64,000 bases of DNA from Palsa-295 sp963781105 (GTDB lineage Bacteria; Acidobacteriota; Terriglobia; Acidiferrales; UBA7541): NCBI GenBank assembly GCA_963781105.1, contig CAWAED010000013.1, forward strand, positions 186,001 to 250,000, given 5' to 3'. A program made the translations under genes and the position numbers. Under the pieces are notes generated by a model. The model saw only the letters and a program-made list of their open reading frames with translations. It did no database searches and was not told the DNA's origin. Shown piece by piece: positions 35,866-46,272 of the stretch (position 1 is its first letter; each line of letters begins with the position of its first letter).

Positions 35866-37437
35866 ATGAAGAGGATTTTCGGCGTGTGTGCGGTGGCGCT
35901 GCTGTTGTGTGGTCAGGCCATGCGCGTGGCAGCGCAAGAACCCAGCAAAGATACGAAGCCCGCGGCGGATGCGAAGGCCGGCGAAGCGAAATCCTCGGAG
36001 GCCAATCCGCCCAAGGAAGAATCTTTCGTCACCGACCACAGTATCCGCATCGGCGGGCAAACGATCGCCTACAAGGCCACCGCCTCGACGACTCTGCTGA
36101 AAGACGAGAAGGGCGAACCGACTGCGCTGATTTACTCCACGGCTTACACCCGCAGCGACGTGAAAGATTTCAGCCAGCGCCCGATCGCATTCATCTACAA
36201 CGGCGGCCCGGGCTCTTCCTCGATCTGGCTGCACATGGGCGCCTTCGGCCCGCGACGCGTGGTGAACTCCAACGCCGGGTTCACGCCACCCGCGCCCTAC
36301 AAGCTGGAAGACAACGCGAATAGTCTGCTCGATAAAGCCGACATGGTGTTCATAGATCCCGTCGGCACCGGCTTTAGCCACGCTGTGGGGAAAGCGCAGA
36401 ACAAGGATTTCTGGGGTGTGGACCAGGACGTGAAAATGTTCGCGCAGTTCATTAGCATCTATACGAATCGAAATAATCGCTGGAACTCCCCGAAATTCCT
36501 GATTGGCGAAAGCTACGGGACCTTCCGCTCTGTGGCGCTGGGAAATTATCTGCAGTCCCACGATGGGATGTACGTCAACGGAATCGTGCTGATTTCGTCC
36601 GTGCTTAACCTCGGCACAATTTCGTTCAACCCCGGCGACGACACCCCCTACATTTTGTATCTACCCAGCTACGCCGCTACCGCGGCGTACCAAAAGATGC
36701 TGAAGGAACCGCCTGCCGATTTGAACGTCTTTCTCGCCGAGGCGCGCAAGTTCGCCGCCACAGAATACGCGGACGCGCTCATGAAAGGATCGAACATCAG
36801 CGCCGCCGAAAAGGAGGACATCGCGAAGAAGCTCTCGCACTTTACCGGTCTCAGCGAAGATTATCTGCTGAAGGCCGACTTGCGCGTCAGTCTCCCGCAA
36901 TTCAACGTGGAATTGGAACGCAGCCGCGGGCTCACCACCGGCCGCTACGATTCACGCTACACCATGCCCACCTACGACCTGCTTACGGAATATGCGGAAG
37001 ACGATCCCTCCTACGTCGCCGTGCGCGGAGCTTTCACCGCCGCGTTCAACGCATACACGCGCGAAGAACTGAAGGTCACGATTGAGCGCTCCTACGAAGT
37101 CCTGAGCGGCGAAGTAGGCGGCAACTGGGACTGGAAACATCACGGCCCCGGGTCGTCGGGATACTTTCCCGGCTCGGCCAACGTATCAGGCGACCTGATT
37201 CAAGCGCTGATGACGAATCCACATTTGCACGTGCAAGTGGAAAACGGCTATTACGACATGGCTACGCCATTCTTCGCCACCGAATACACCATGGACCATC
37301 TGTTTCTGCCTGGGAATCTTCGCAGCAACATCCAGCTGGAATACTACGATGCCGGCCATATGATTTATCTTCACGAAGAGGACTTGGCCAAATTGAAGTC
37401 CAACGTCGGCGCGTTTATTGACGCCTCGTCGAAATAG
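35866..37437 (+). CDS. Secreted serine carboxypeptidase (peptidase S10)
   Basis: 523-residue exported carboxypeptidase. Signal peptide VCAVALLLCGQAMRVAAQ. The S10 signature IYNGGPGSSSIWLHMGAFGP is followed by the nucleophile Ser in LIGESYGTFRSVAL, Asp in NGYYDMATPFFATEY and His in YYDAGHMIYLHEED. Start at 35866 has GGAG seven bases upstream. It is expected to release C-terminal residues from peptides outside the cytoplasm and to work with the S9 and M61 enzymes in the window. Confidence 0.9.
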   Translation: MKRIFGVCAVALLLCGQAMRVAAQEPSKDTKPAADAKAGEAKSSEANPPKEESFVTDHSIRIGGQTIAYKATASTTLLKDEKGEPTALIYSTAYTRSDVKDFSQRPIAFIYNGGPGSSSIWLHMGAFGPRRVVNSNAGFTPPAPYKLEDNANSLLDKADMVFIDPVGTGFSHAVGKAQNKDFWGVDQDVKMFAQFISIYTNRNNRWNSPKFLIGESYGTFRSVALGNYLQSHDGMYVNGIVLISSVLNLGTISFNPGDDTPYILYLPSYAATAAYQKMLKEPPADLNVFLAEARKFAATEYADALMKGSNISAAEKEDIAKKLSHFTGLSEDYLLKADLRVSLPQFNVELERSRGLTTGRYDSRYTMPTYDLLTEYAEDDPSYVAVRGAFTAAFNAYTREELKVTIERSYEVLSGEVGGNWDWKHHGPGSSGYFPGSANVSGDLIQALMTNPHLHVQVENGYYDMATPFFATEYTMDHLFLPGNLRSNIQLEYYDAGHMIYLHEEDLAKLKSNVGAFIDASSK

Positions 37438-37459
37438 GTAATCCGATTCCGTAGGGTCG

Positions 37460-37492
37460 CCCCTCGTCCGCCGCTGTTTCGCGGACGAGGGG
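37460..37492. terminator. Strong bidirectional terminator
   Basis: A perfect 12-bp stem (CCCCTCGTCCGC 37460-37471 with GCGGACGAGGGG 37481-37492) around a nine-base loop, between the convergent stop codons of the S10 (37437) and S9 (37522) peptidase genes. TTT follows on the + strand. Confidence 0.85.
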
Positions 37493-37521
37493 TTTCGCTT
37501 CTTCCAGGCTGCGACGCTCGA

Positions 37522-39642
37522 CTAATCCGCGGGATTGGTTTCAGGCGGAATCGCCCGTTCGTTGCCTTTTACGTAGTGTCCGTACCAATCGAGATATCGC
37601 TCGTATCGGTCTTTGATGAATGACGGCCGCGTGAATTCATGAAATTGGCCGGGATAGACCACCAGCAAGGTTGGGACACCCAGGCGCCGCAAACTCTGAT
37701 ACATCTGCTCGCCGTCAATCACCGGCACGTTCGAATCCGCGTCGCCGCCCATAATCAGCGTGGGAGTCGTGATCTTGGTCACGCGGTTGAACGGCGAGAG
37801 CTTTTCCCAAAGCGCGCGATTTTGCCATGGGAGTCCGAGCTCGTATTCCCAGTCGCGCGAATACAAATCGTGGCCCCAATTGGTAATGTAGAGAAACTCG
37901 CCCGCGCCCGAGATCGCGGCCTTGAATCGGGTCGTCTGGGAAATAATAAAATTCGTGGAGATCGCTCCGTACGACCAGCCACCCACGCCCAGCTTATCCG
38001 GATCGGCAATTCCCTGCGCCACGGCGTAATCCACCATCGCCATATCGTCAGCGAAATCCTTGTTGCCCCAATCCGCGAAAATCGCTTTGCAATAGTCTTG
38101 CCCGTAGCCCGATGAGCCGCGCGGATTGGGCGTGAGCACTACGTAGCCGTTTGCTGCGAACAGTTGCGGATCGAAGTTGAATTCCGCGTAGTAAGCCCAC
38201 ACGGGGCCTCCGTGCGGCTTCAAAATCGTGGGATATCGCACGCCGGGCTGGTAATCGGGAGGCTTGTACAAATAGCCGGCGACCGTGGTGCCGTCCTTGC
38301 TCTTGAAATGAACGTATTCGACGTCCGGCAGCCGCAGTTCCGCCAGCAACGCGTCATTCGTCGTCGTCAACTTCCGCAATTCACCTTCCGCGGGCATGTA
38401 ATACAGCTCTGCGGGATCGGCCAGTTCTCCGATCACGGCTGCCACTCCGCCGTCCTTGCCTACGGAATAGGATTCCACCATCTTGCGTCCGCCGATCGGC
38501 CGCTGAATTTCACCTCCCTCGGCCCGGACGCGCAATAAATTCTGCGTGCCGTCATCATCGGCGATGAAATAAATCCATTTGCTGTCAGCGGAAAATCGCG
38601 GCACGGTGGAATTTCGATCGAGTGCCAGAGTCAAAACCCTCGCTTCACCGCCCGTCGCCGGGGCAACTCCAATGTGAATCGTCGCGTACTGAAACAGTTT
38701 TGCATCCACTTGAGTGGTGAACGCGATCCACTTTCCGTCGGGAGACCACGCCGGCGCCGCCTCTGATCCGGGCCCCGTGGTCACGTGCACAAGAGACTTG
38801 CCCTTATCTGTGTTGCTCGCGCTCACCGTCCATATATCGGCGTTGTAATTCAAATCGGGCTCCGCGGTGCGATTGCTCGCAAAAGCAAGCGTGGTACCGT
38901 CGGGCGACCACGCCGGATCAGAATCATCGTAATCCCCGGAAGTAATCCGCGTTTGCGTGTGATCGGCGATATTGAAAACGTACAAGTGCGTGCGCCGCCG
39001 GTCGAGATAGCCCAGCTCGTCCTCCTTGAAATGCAACCGGTCAATGACCCAGGGCCGCGGCTTCGGCTTGGCCTTAGCGCCTTTCGCTTTATCCCGCGCG
39101 GCTTCGAGCTCTTCCGGCGAGGGATCCTGCAGCAGCAGGACCATCCGGTCGCTCGCAGGCGACCACGCGAAACTCTCCACATCCTGAATCGTATCGGTCA
39201 GCTTCTGCGCTTCCCCGCCCTCGCGATTCAGCAACCACACCTGCTTCTTGTCCGAATCATCGTCATCGCCGGTTCCGCCGCGCGCCGAAATAAACGCCAG
39301 GAATTTTCCGTCCGGGCTCCAGCGGGGATGCGAAGATGTCATCTCATCCGCCGTCAAGGGAATAGGAGTGCCGCCGGCTATGGGTATCATCCAGATGCGC
39401 TCGTAATTCTTATCGTCTTTCAGATTCGCCGTCCTCACCGTGTACGCGACCCACTTTCCGTCGGGACTGAGCTGCGGATCTCCCACCTCCTTGATCCGAA
39501 AATAATCGTCCACCGTGAGAGCGCGTTTACCGGAAGCCGACGCGCCAGCTTGAACGCCGTTGCTGACCGGAGATTGCGCCCAGGCGATTCCTGCGGCCGT
39601 TACAATCAGAAAGAGGAACGCGAATCTATTGCGAAAATTCAT
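37522..39642 (-). CDS. Secreted S9-family prolyl oligopeptidase/acylaminoacyl-type peptidase
   Basis: 706 residues with a signal peptide (AFLFLIVTAAGIAWAQ). Residues about 40-430 carry PD40/WD40-like propeller repeats (DPQLSPDGKWVAYTV, SHPRWSPDGKFLAFIS, APAWSPDGKWIAFTT). The alpha/beta-hydrolase domain holds Ser in GVGGWSYGAISTNF, Asp in GGDADSNVPVIDGEQ and His in PGQFHEFTRP. Such peptidases cleave oligopeptides outside or in the periplasm. It converges with the S10 carboxypeptidase across a perfect hairpin. Confidence 0.9.
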   Translation of the reverse strand: MNFRNRFAFLFLIVTAAGIAWAQSPVSNGVQAGASASGKRALTVDDYFRIKEVGDPQLSPDGKWVAYTVRTANLKDDKNYERIWMIPIAGGTPIPLTADEMTSSHPRWSPDGKFLAFISARGGTGDDDDSDKKQVWLLNREGGEAQKLTDTIQDVESFAWSPASDRMVLLLQDPSPEELEAARDKAKGAKAKPKPRPWVIDRLHFKEDELGYLDRRRTHLYVFNIADHTQTRITSGDYDDSDPAWSPDGTTLAFASNRTAEPDLNYNADIWTVSASNTDKGKSLVHVTTGPGSEAAPAWSPDGKWIAFTTQVDAKLFQYATIHIGVAPATGGEARVLTLALDRNSTVPRFSADSKWIYFIADDDGTQNLLRVRAEGGEIQRPIGGRKMVESYSVGKDGGVAAVIGELADPAELYYMPAEGELRKLTTTNDALLAELRLPDVEYVHFKSKDGTTVAGYLYKPPDYQPGVRYPTILKPHGGPVWAYYAEFNFDPQLFAANGYVVLTPNPRGSSGYGQDYCKAIFADWGNKDFADDMAMVDYAVAQGIADPDKLGVGGWSYGAISTNFIISQTTRFKAAISGAGEFLYITNWGHDLYSRDWEYELGLPWQNRALWEKLSPFNRVTKITTPTLIMGGDADSNVPVIDGEQMYQSLRRLGVPTLLVVYPGQFHEFTRPSFIKDRYERYLDWYGHYVKGNERAIPPETNPAD

Positions 39643-39775
39643 GCTGAGCCTTTCCGATTCAAATCAGTACGAGCGGCCGCGCAGTATAACAGAACGTGCA
39701 TACCGAGCGAGTCCGGAAAAGGTGCTGCAGGCGCACGGTAAGGAGCGGCACGGCGCCGCCCATTTCGGACGGTGC

Positions 39776-40084
39776 TCACTTATTCGCGAATTTGCTTACC
39801 AAGACTTCTTGCCGGTGCATCGGGGAAAAGCTTTCGCAGCAGCGCAGCAGTTGTGCCAAGGCTTCGTAATAGAAGGTATCGTTGTCGCTGTTCTGCAGAT
39901 CCGCCGCGGAATCCCATACCGATATGGCCATCGCGTCGCGACTTTCCTCGCCTTCTCCGCGCAAAACCAGCAGGACGCGAAACCCCGGGAGTTTATCCAT
40001 GGCGGCAATCAAAGGGCCAATTATGGCGGCGAATTCTTCCACTTTCCCTGGGCGAATCCGATAGTGCGTTACTCGAGAAACCAT
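39776..40084 (-). CDS. ABM-domain (antibiotic biosynthesis monooxygenase-like) protein
   Basis: 102-residue ferredoxin-like-fold protein: MVSRVTHYRIRPGKVEEFAA, then a second half with LVLRGEGEESRDAMAISVWD, typical of ABM/YgiN domains. Start at 40084 has GGGAGTGA upstream. It probably oxidises a quinone or small aromatic, or is a heme-degrading relative, but no specific residue settles this. It is divergent from the GH13 gene. Confidence 0.7.
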   Translation of the reverse strand: MVSRVTHYRIRPGKVEEFAAIIGPLIAAMDKLPGFRVLLVLRGEGEESRDAMAISVWDSAADLQNSDNDTFYYEALAQLLRCCESFSPMHRQEVLVSKFANK

Positions 40085-40202
40085 GGTCACTCCCGATTCA
40101 CAAAGACACTGCAAACGCGCCAATTCTACTGCGCGGCAATCATCCCGTAAATTAATTCGTGTTGCATTGACATGCTCACGCTGTGTAATTAGTCTCGACA
40201 GA

Positions 40203-41714
40203 ATGGCGAAGCCGAACATCACACCCGCTGTTATTCACATTCGCAGCCATCCACACCTCTACGAGATCAACACTTGGTCCTGGCTCGAACAACTTTCCAC
40301 ACGGGACAAAAGCACTACAACGCTCGCAAACGTTCCGGACGCGGAATGGGACGCACTCGCAAAGAAGGGCTTCAATATTGTCTGGCTCATGGGCGTCTGG
40401 AAACGCAGCGACGAATCGCGCCGCATCATGCTCGAAAACCGGGCGAATCATCCGGATTTCGATCGCGCGTTGCCAGGCTGGAAAGCCAGTGACGTCATCG
40501 GCTCCCCGTACGCCGTAGCGGGCTACGTACCCGACGCGCGCATCGGCGGCTGGGAAGCGCTCGACGCCGCACGCGAAAAGCTGCGCGCACGCGGCATGGC
40601 GCTTTTCCTCGACTTCGTCGGCAATCACACGGCGCTCGATCACCCGTGGGTTCGCGAGTACCCGGAATTTTATGTGCAGACCGGACCGCAAGATTTCGAC
40701 CGCGACCCGTCGCTGTATTATCGGGCGCAAACCCCGCGAGGAACGCGTTTCATAGCCTTGGCGAAAGATCCCTACTACCCGCCGTGGAACGATGTCGCAC
40801 AGTTGAATCATTTCAGTCCGAGCATGCGCGCCGCGCAGCTGGCAGATTTGCGGACGATCGCAAGCCATTGTGACGGCGTTCGCTGCGACATGGCCATGTT
40901 GCAACTCAACGATATATTTGGGAACAATTGGCGGCATCTGCTCGGCGATACGCCTCCTCCCGCGACCGAATTCTGGACCGAGGTGCGCGCGAATGTACCG
41001 GGCCTAGTGTTGCTAGCCGAGGCGTACTGGGGAACGGAAGAGCGGTTGCTCGATCTGGGGTTTTCATTTGCTTACGACAAGACGCTCTACGACGCCGTGC
41101 GCGACATTAACATTCCAGAAGTGCGTGGCCGGCTCGCTGCCAGCCCCGAACAGCAGCGCCACTTTGCGCGCTTCATGGAAAATCACGACGAGCCGCGGCG
41201 CGCAGAAGTTTTTGGCAACGATCGTCTCGCAGCCGACGGCACTTTGCTCGGCACCCTGCCCGGCATGCGCTTCTACCATCAAGGCGAGCTCGAAGGCCGC
41301 AGGATTCGCCTGCCGATCGCACTGCGCATCGCGGCGGACGAACCTCCCGATCCCGCGAGCCAAGCGTTCTTCCAGAAGATGCTGAAAATCACGCAACAGG
41401 ACGTCTTTCACCTTGGCGAATGGAGACTCCTCGAACTTGTGCCGGAAGGTGACGCTTCGCCGGACGGATTGATCGTGTATGAGTGGCGTTCGGGAAACGC
41501 ATGGAAAGTGATTGCGGCAAACCTGACCGGAAGCACCTCGCAGGGCCGTTTGCGCCTGGGTGATCGCATCTCTCCCGCGCAGCAATACATTTTTCACGAT
41601 GAACTGAACGATGAGAAATATCCCAGAACCGGCGAAGAACTCCACAACGTGGGCCTTTTCATTCGCCGCGACGGATTTCAGGCCCACCTGTTCGATGTCA
41701 CTGTCGCGCCATAG
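40203..41714 (+). CDS. GH13-family glycoside hydrolase (alpha-amylase superfamily)
   Basis: 503-residue cytoplasmic enzyme with no signal peptide. The barrel motifs are in order: ALFLDFVGNHTA (region I, DxxxNH), CDGVRCDMAMLQ (region II with the nucleophile Asp), LVLLAEAYWGTEE (region III Glu) and ARFMENHDEPRR (region IV with HD). The N-terminal LYEINTWSWLEQLS is typical of GH13 proteins with unassigned specificity. It may act on trehalose, maltose or glycogen. The next gene downstream is a permease, 149 bp away. Confidence 0.88.
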   Translation: MAKPNITPAVIHIRSHPHLYEINTWSWLEQLSTRDKSTTTLANVPDAEWDALAKKGFNIVWLMGVWKRSDESRRIMLENRANHPDFDRALPGWKASDVIGSPYAVAGYVPDARIGGWEALDAAREKLRARGMALFLDFVGNHTALDHPWVREYPEFYVQTGPQDFDRDPSLYYRAQTPRGTRFIALAKDPYYPPWNDVAQLNHFSPSMRAAQLADLRTIASHCDGVRCDMAMLQLNDIFGNNWRHLLGDTPPPATEFWTEVRANVPGLVLLAEAYWGTEERLLDLGFSFAYDKTLYDAVRDINIPEVRGRLAASPEQQRHFARFMENHDEPRRAEVFGNDRLAADGTLLGTLPGMRFYHQGELEGRRIRLPIALRIAADEPPDPASQAFFQKMLKITQQDVFHLGEWRLLELVPEGDASPDGLIVYEWRSGNAWKVIAANLTGSTSQGRLRLGDRISPAQQYIFHDELNDEKYPRTGEELHNVGLFIRRDGFQAHLFDVTVAP

Positions 41715-41863
41715 CACTGAACTCGGCACAAATCGCAAGAAATGCGAAGCTGTTTTCGCAAGCTGCGCCATCGGCCCCTCCGGCGACCCGCTTCTTTGCC
41801 ATTGAAAATGCCAGAGTAGTTCACTATGATGCCGCGCTTCGCACGTCTTAGTGCAACGGCTTA

Positions 41864-43228
41864 ATGCCAAAAGCTTCCCCCGAAACCGGGCAACCGCTTC
41901 CTGCCAACGGCTCCCACCTGCGTCAAATCGGTTTTCTTCCGCTTTTGGCGATTTTCTACGGATACACCGCTGGCGGCCCGTTCGGCTACGAAGCCATCTT
42001 CCGCGATTCCGGGCCCGGCATGGCATTGGTGTTCCTCACATTCGTTCCCATCTTTTGGAGCATTCCCATTTCATTCGCGTCCGCCGAATTGAATAGCATT
42101 TTGCCCGTACAAGGCGGCTTTTATCGCTGGAGCCGCGCGGCCTTCGGTGACTTCTGGGGATTTCAGTGCGGGTGGTGGAATTGGACCGGCACGTTCTTGC
42201 TCAATAGTTTGTACGGCGTGCTGGTGATGGACTATCTGAGCATTTACTTTCCGTCGCTGACGGGATATGCGAAATGGGCCGGCGCTTGTCTGGTGTTGAT
42301 TGTGCTCGCGTATTTGAACGCACGCGGCATCCAAGTGGCCGGCTGGCTATCTGTCGCGCTACTCTTCGCGGTGCTTGCGCCGGTGTCGTGGCTATGCGCT
42401 GTGTCGCTGTTTCACCTGCATTACAACCCGGTCGCGCCGTTCGTTCCGCCCGGCGCGGCGTTCGGCAGCGTTTTTGGCCGGGGCCTGGCGCTCGCGATGT
42501 GGAACTACGCGGGGTACGAACAGCTTTCCAGTTCCACGGGCGAGATGAAAGAGCCGCAGAAGATGTTCGTCCGAATTTTGGCCTGGAACACGCCGATGAA
42601 CATTCTCACGTACATTCTTCCCACCACGCTGGCGCTGGCCGTGCTCGGCAACTGGCAAGAATGGAGGACGGATTACATCGTCACTGCGTCTCGGCTGATC
42701 GGCGGGCCAGCACTCGGAGCAGCGATGTTGATCGCCGCTATGATCGGCTCGTTGTCGCTGGCGAATAGCACGATTCTTTACACCACGCGCGTCCCAGCGA
42801 CGATGGCGGAGGACGGCTATCTCCCCACGTGGCTGGGGAAAATACATCCGCGCTATAAAACGCCGGTGCGCGCCATCGCGCTTTCCACGGTCGTCTACTG
42901 CGTCCTGGCGAAATACGACGTGGAGGATCTCGTCAACATTTACATTTGGACGCGCATCGCAACGACCCTGCTAACGCTCTTCGCTGCGTGGCAAATGCGG
43001 CGCAAAGCGCCGAACGCGACGCGGAGTTTCCGCATCCCGGGCGGAGCGCTTGGCCTCGCGTATGTCCTGATTTTTCCGGTGGTCCTATGCGCCCTGAAGG
43101 TTGCGCAAAGCGAGGATTACGTCTGGAGGTATGCCCCGTGGCTGCTGGCTTCAGGGCCCGTGGCGTACGTAATTTTGCGTTACGCCTTCGGTCTGAAGCC
43201 CACGGCAGAAATCGCACCAAATGCCTAG
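41864..43228 (+). CDS. APC-family amino acid/polyamine permease
   Basis: 454-residue membrane protein with about twelve transmembrane segments. FYGYTAGGPFGYEAIFRDSG at the N-terminus and GRGLALAMWNYAGYEQLSSS are APC-type motifs, as is ANSTILYTTRVPATMAEDGY. It resembles polyamine or amino acid transporters of the LAT/PotE type. It converges on a P5C dehydrogenase, which hints at proline, ornithine or arginine use, but the genes are on opposite strands. Confidence 0.85.
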   Translation: MPKASPETGQPLPANGSHLRQIGFLPLLAIFYGYTAGGPFGYEAIFRDSGPGMALVFLTFVPIFWSIPISFASAELNSILPVQGGFYRWSRAAFGDFWGFQCGWWNWTGTFLLNSLYGVLVMDYLSIYFPSLTGYAKWAGACLVLIVLAYLNARGIQVAGWLSVALLFAVLAPVSWLCAVSLFHLHYNPVAPFVPPGAAFGSVFGRGLALAMWNYAGYEQLSSSTGEMKEPQKMFVRILAWNTPMNILTYILPTTLALAVLGNWQEWRTDYIVTASRLIGGPALGAAMLIAAMIGSLSLANSTILYTTRVPATMAEDGYLPTWLGKIHPRYKTPVRAIALSTVVYCVLAKYDVEDLVNIYIWTRIATTLLTLFAAWQMRRKAPNATRSFRIPGGALGLAYVLIFPVVLCALKVAQSEDYVWRYAPWLLASGPVAYVILRYAFGLKPTAEIAPNA

Positions 43229-43262
43229 GAATTTGACTGCCGGTCGCGCTCAGCCAAATTCC
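43228..43262. terminator. Hairpin between convergent permease and P5C dehydrogenase genes
   Basis: GGAATTTG (43228-43235) pairs perfectly with CAAATTCC (43255-43262), with an inner CTG/CAG pairing. It starts on the permease stop codon. A likely bidirectional terminator without a long T-run. Confidence 0.5.
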
Positions 43263-43271
43263 AATTGATAC

Positions 43272-44879
43272 TTACCGAGTTGCCCCAATCTTCTCCGAAA
43301 CCGTCTTCGCCTGCAGGAACAGCAGCAAATAATCCTGGCCGCCTGATTTCGAATCCGTCCCGGACATATTGAATCCGCCGAACGGGTGGGCGCCAACCAT
43401 CGCACCTGTGCACTTGCGATTCATATAGAGGTTCCCCACGTGGAATTCTTCCTCGGCGCGTTCGATCTTCTTGGGGTTCTTCGAATAGACCGCGCCCGTA
43501 AGACCAAACTCACTGTCGTTGGCCATGGAAAGCGCGTCATCGAAGTCCTTGGCTTTGGACACCGCCAGCACCGGCCCGAAAATTTCTTCCTGAAAGATCC
43601 GCGCCTTGCGATCCACATCCGCGATCACGGTCGGCTCGACGAAATAACCGTCGCCAGGAGCGCGTTTGCCACCCGCGACCAGCCGGCCTTCCTTTTTGCC
43701 GTGGTCAATGTAACCGAGAATAGAAGTCATCGCGGCTTTGTTGATGACCGGACCCATATAGTTAGCAGGATCTTCCACTGGACCGACCTTAATCTTTTTC
43801 ACGCGCTCGACTAGCTTGGTTAAGAACTCATCGTAAATTTTCTCCCCCACGATGGCGCGCGAACAGGCCGAACATTTCTGTCCCTGATATCCAAACGCGG
43901 AAAGAGCCACGCCCTCGACCGCCGCATCAACGTCTGCTTCATCATCCACGACGATCGCGTCCTTGCCGCCCATTTCCAGCACGGTGCGCTTGATCCACAC
44001 CTGGCCGGGCTGCGTCTTGGTGGCTTGCTCTGCGATACGCAGGCCCGCCTCTTTTGATCCCGTGAAAGCGATGAAGCGCGTCTTGGGATTCGTGACCAGA
44101 GCTTCGCCCGCCGTGCTGCCGGGGCCGGTGAAGAAACTGACCACGTCTCCCGGCACGCCGGCCTCGTAGAGAATATCCACGAAGATCGCGGCGATTGTCG
44201 GCGAATCGCTCGACGGCTTCACCACTACGGTGTTTCCAGTAACGATCGCAGCCAAAGTCATGCCGCCCATAATCGCTGCAGCGAAATTCCAAGGTGGGAT
44301 CACGATGCCCACGCCCAACGGAATATATTTCAGGTAGTTTCGCTCGCCGCGCATCGGCGTCAATTTCTGGGGCGCGCCCAGGCGCAGCGCTTCACGCCCG
44401 TAGTATTCGCAAAAGTCAATCAGTTCGGCGATATCCGCATCGGCCTCGGGCCAGGTCTTTCCGATTTCGCACGAAAGCCATGCATCCAACTCATAGCGGC
44501 GTTTGCGCAGAATATCCGCCGTGCGATAAACGCATGCGACGCGCTCTTCTACCGGCACGCGCTTCCAGCGCTCGAACGCCGTGTGCGCATTTTCCACGGC
44601 CTTATTGGCCATTTCGACGGTCGCTTTTTGAAAAATTCCGACCACCTGATCGGGGTGCGAAGGATTGTGCGAATGGATTTTCTCGGTCGTGGTGATGCGC
44701 TGGCCGCCAATGGTCAGCGGATAATCGCGCCCGAACATGCCCTTCACCAGTGCCATCGCCGCTTCCATCGCTTTGCGATTATCCGGCTGCGAAAAGTCAA
44801 TGAACGGTTCGTTGTGGAATTCTCCGCGATTCATATCAACGGAAGGATAGGTCGTGCCGGTTGTCGCCGTGGACGTCAT
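43272..44879 (-). CDS. pruA: 1-pyrroline-5-carboxylate dehydrogenase
   Basis: 535-residue aldehyde dehydrogenase oxidising P5C to glutamate in proline or arginine breakdown. The order matches the RocA/PruA branch: N-terminal NEPFIDFSQPDNRKAMEAAM, NAD-binding IPPWNFAAAIMGG and FTGSKEAGLRIAEQA, the base Glu in VLEMGGKDAIVV and the nucleophile Cys in GYQGQKCSACSRAIVG. A PutA proline dehydrogenase domain is absent, so it is a stand-alone enzyme. The 460 bp upstream (44880-45339) hold no gene I can support. Confidence 0.92.
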   Translation of the reverse strand: MTSTATTGTTYPSVDMNRGEFHNEPFIDFSQPDNRKAMEAAMALVKGMFGRDYPLTIGGQRITTTEKIHSHNPSHPDQVVGIFQKATVEMANKAVENAHTAFERWKRVPVEERVACVYRTADILRKRRYELDAWLSCEIGKTWPEADADIAELIDFCEYYGREALRLGAPQKLTPMRGERNYLKYIPLGVGIVIPPWNFAAAIMGGMTLAAIVTGNTVVVKPSSDSPTIAAIFVDILYEAGVPGDVVSFFTGPGSTAGEALVTNPKTRFIAFTGSKEAGLRIAEQATKTQPGQVWIKRTVLEMGGKDAIVVDDEADVDAAVEGVALSAFGYQGQKCSACSRAIVGEKIYDEFLTKLVERVKKIKVGPVEDPANYMGPVINKAAMTSILGYIDHGKKEGRLVAGGKRAPGDGYFVEPTVIADVDRKARIFQEEIFGPVLAVSKAKDFDDALSMANDSEFGLTGAVYSKNPKKIERAEEEFHVGNLYMNRKCTGAMVGAHPFGGFNMSGTDSKSGGQDYLLLFLQAKTVSEKIGATR

Positions 44880-45339
44880 CGGTCATGCCTCTTAGTGAAA
44901 ATTGCGAACGTTTGAGAGCCTTTCATTTTAGCTCTGCGTAGGACACTGCACAAGACGTGAGTGAGGTGCGTGGGCCGCGGAATGTTATCGCGGTGGACGG
45001 ATGAACGGCCGCTTGTTAAACCGGTTACAATCGAGACGTAAATGAGTTGGAACGGAACGGTTGGCAGTTACTACGGGGATTCGAGTGGCCTCAAACTACC
45101 TCGCTCATTTGACTTTCTTACCTTGCTGCCCTTCCCTGCACTGCCCTTGAACTAATTTGGCCCCGGGGCCTTATCGCATCTGCAGTAGTATATGCAAATC
45201 TCGCGCCAATCTTCAGGCGAGCGGTCATGCGCCATATCTCCTTGGGATTCATCAGCGTGCTCGGATGAGTGTCGCGCACACGACACTGGGCGTCGTTGAA
45301 AAAGTCAACGCGAGTTGAAAATTTCACCAGTCTTGACTG

Positions 45340-46272
45340 TTATCGCGACTTCGGTTGGTTTGCCGGCGTCCATGCCGGCAAGGATTCAAGGAACGATCCC
45401 AGCGTGGCGTCGAACGTCGCGGGATCGTCCACGAAGATGGCGTGAGCGGTCCCCGGCACCACCACAAGTTTGGCATTCGGAATGGACGCCGCCATCTCCT
45501 TCTGCACGTCGAGCAGCGGTGAATTGCCGGACGCAATCACGAGGGCCGGCTTATCGAGCTTGGCGAGCGCCGGTCGACGATCTGCGCCGAAAATGTCCGA
45601 AATGAGCATCGCGACGCCAGTATTGGTCGGTGTCCGTAGGGTGGTTTGCACGATTTTAGGGAGATCCAAATCCGGGTGCGGTTTCGCAAAAATCGATTGG
45701 ACCATTCCTTCGGAAAACTCTTGCGGATGATTCGCGTAGATCGAGACGTTCGAAAGAATCGCCTTGCTGAATTCCTTGTGAAGTTCAACTTCGGCGGGGC
45801 CGTATGACACCGGGCTATCCACCAGAACGATTCCCGCGACAGAACCGGTTCCGAATTGCTGAAGATAGGCGGACACATCCTGCGCACCTTGCGACCAGCC
45901 GACCAGCACGCAACTTGTGACTTTCATCCGCGCAAGAACGTCGTGCAAGTCTCTAGCGCGGGATTCGGGAGTATTTCCATCCGCGGTCTTGGTGGATTCG
46001 CCCTGTGAACGAGGATCTATCGCAATCACGCGATTCGTTTGCCCAAATTTGGTGAGCTGTTCATTCCACAGATATGCAGGCAGACGCCAACCGGGAATCA
46101 ATACGATCGCGCGCGAAGATGACTCATCACCGGATTGCAGATAATGAATTCGCACCCCGGCGCTGGTGGCTGCAAACCCTTCTTTGATTATTTCGTCCGC
46201 GCGCAGACCGCGGCCAAGCACACTTCCAGCAATTAGACTGAGCGACAGGGCGAAAATAGTTCGGCGTTTCAC
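45340..46272 (-). CDS. Exported alpha/beta-hydrolase
   Basis: 310-residue hydrolase with a signal peptide (IFALSLSLIAGSVLGRGL). Nucleophile Ser in LVGWSQGAQDVSAY, oxyanion-side HG-like motif in IVLIPGWRLPAYLWN, and His near the C-terminus in VPGTAHAIFVDDP. It resembles haloalkane dehalogenase/haloperoxidase-type esterases. Substrate unknown. Confidence 0.85.
   Translation of the reverse strand: MKRRTIFALSLSLIAGSVLGRGLRADEIIKEGFAATSAGVRIHYLQSGDESSSRAIVLIPGWRLPAYLWNEQLTKFGQTNRVIAIDPRSQGESTKTADGNTPESRARDLHDVLARMKVTSCVLVGWSQGAQDVSAYLQQFGTGSVAGIVLVDSPVSYGPAEVELHKEFSKAILSNVSIYANHPQEFSEGMVQSIFAKPHPDLDLPKIVQTTLRTPTNTGVAMLISDIFGADRRPALAKLDKPALVIASGNSPLLDVQKEMAASIPNAKLVVVPGTAHAIFVDDPATFDATLGSFLESLPAWTPANQPKSR

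Noticed and set aside
45118..45327. 69-codon - strand frame in the 44880-45339 gap
   Set aside because: No ribosome binding site, no signal and no recognisable sequence; gap left empty.
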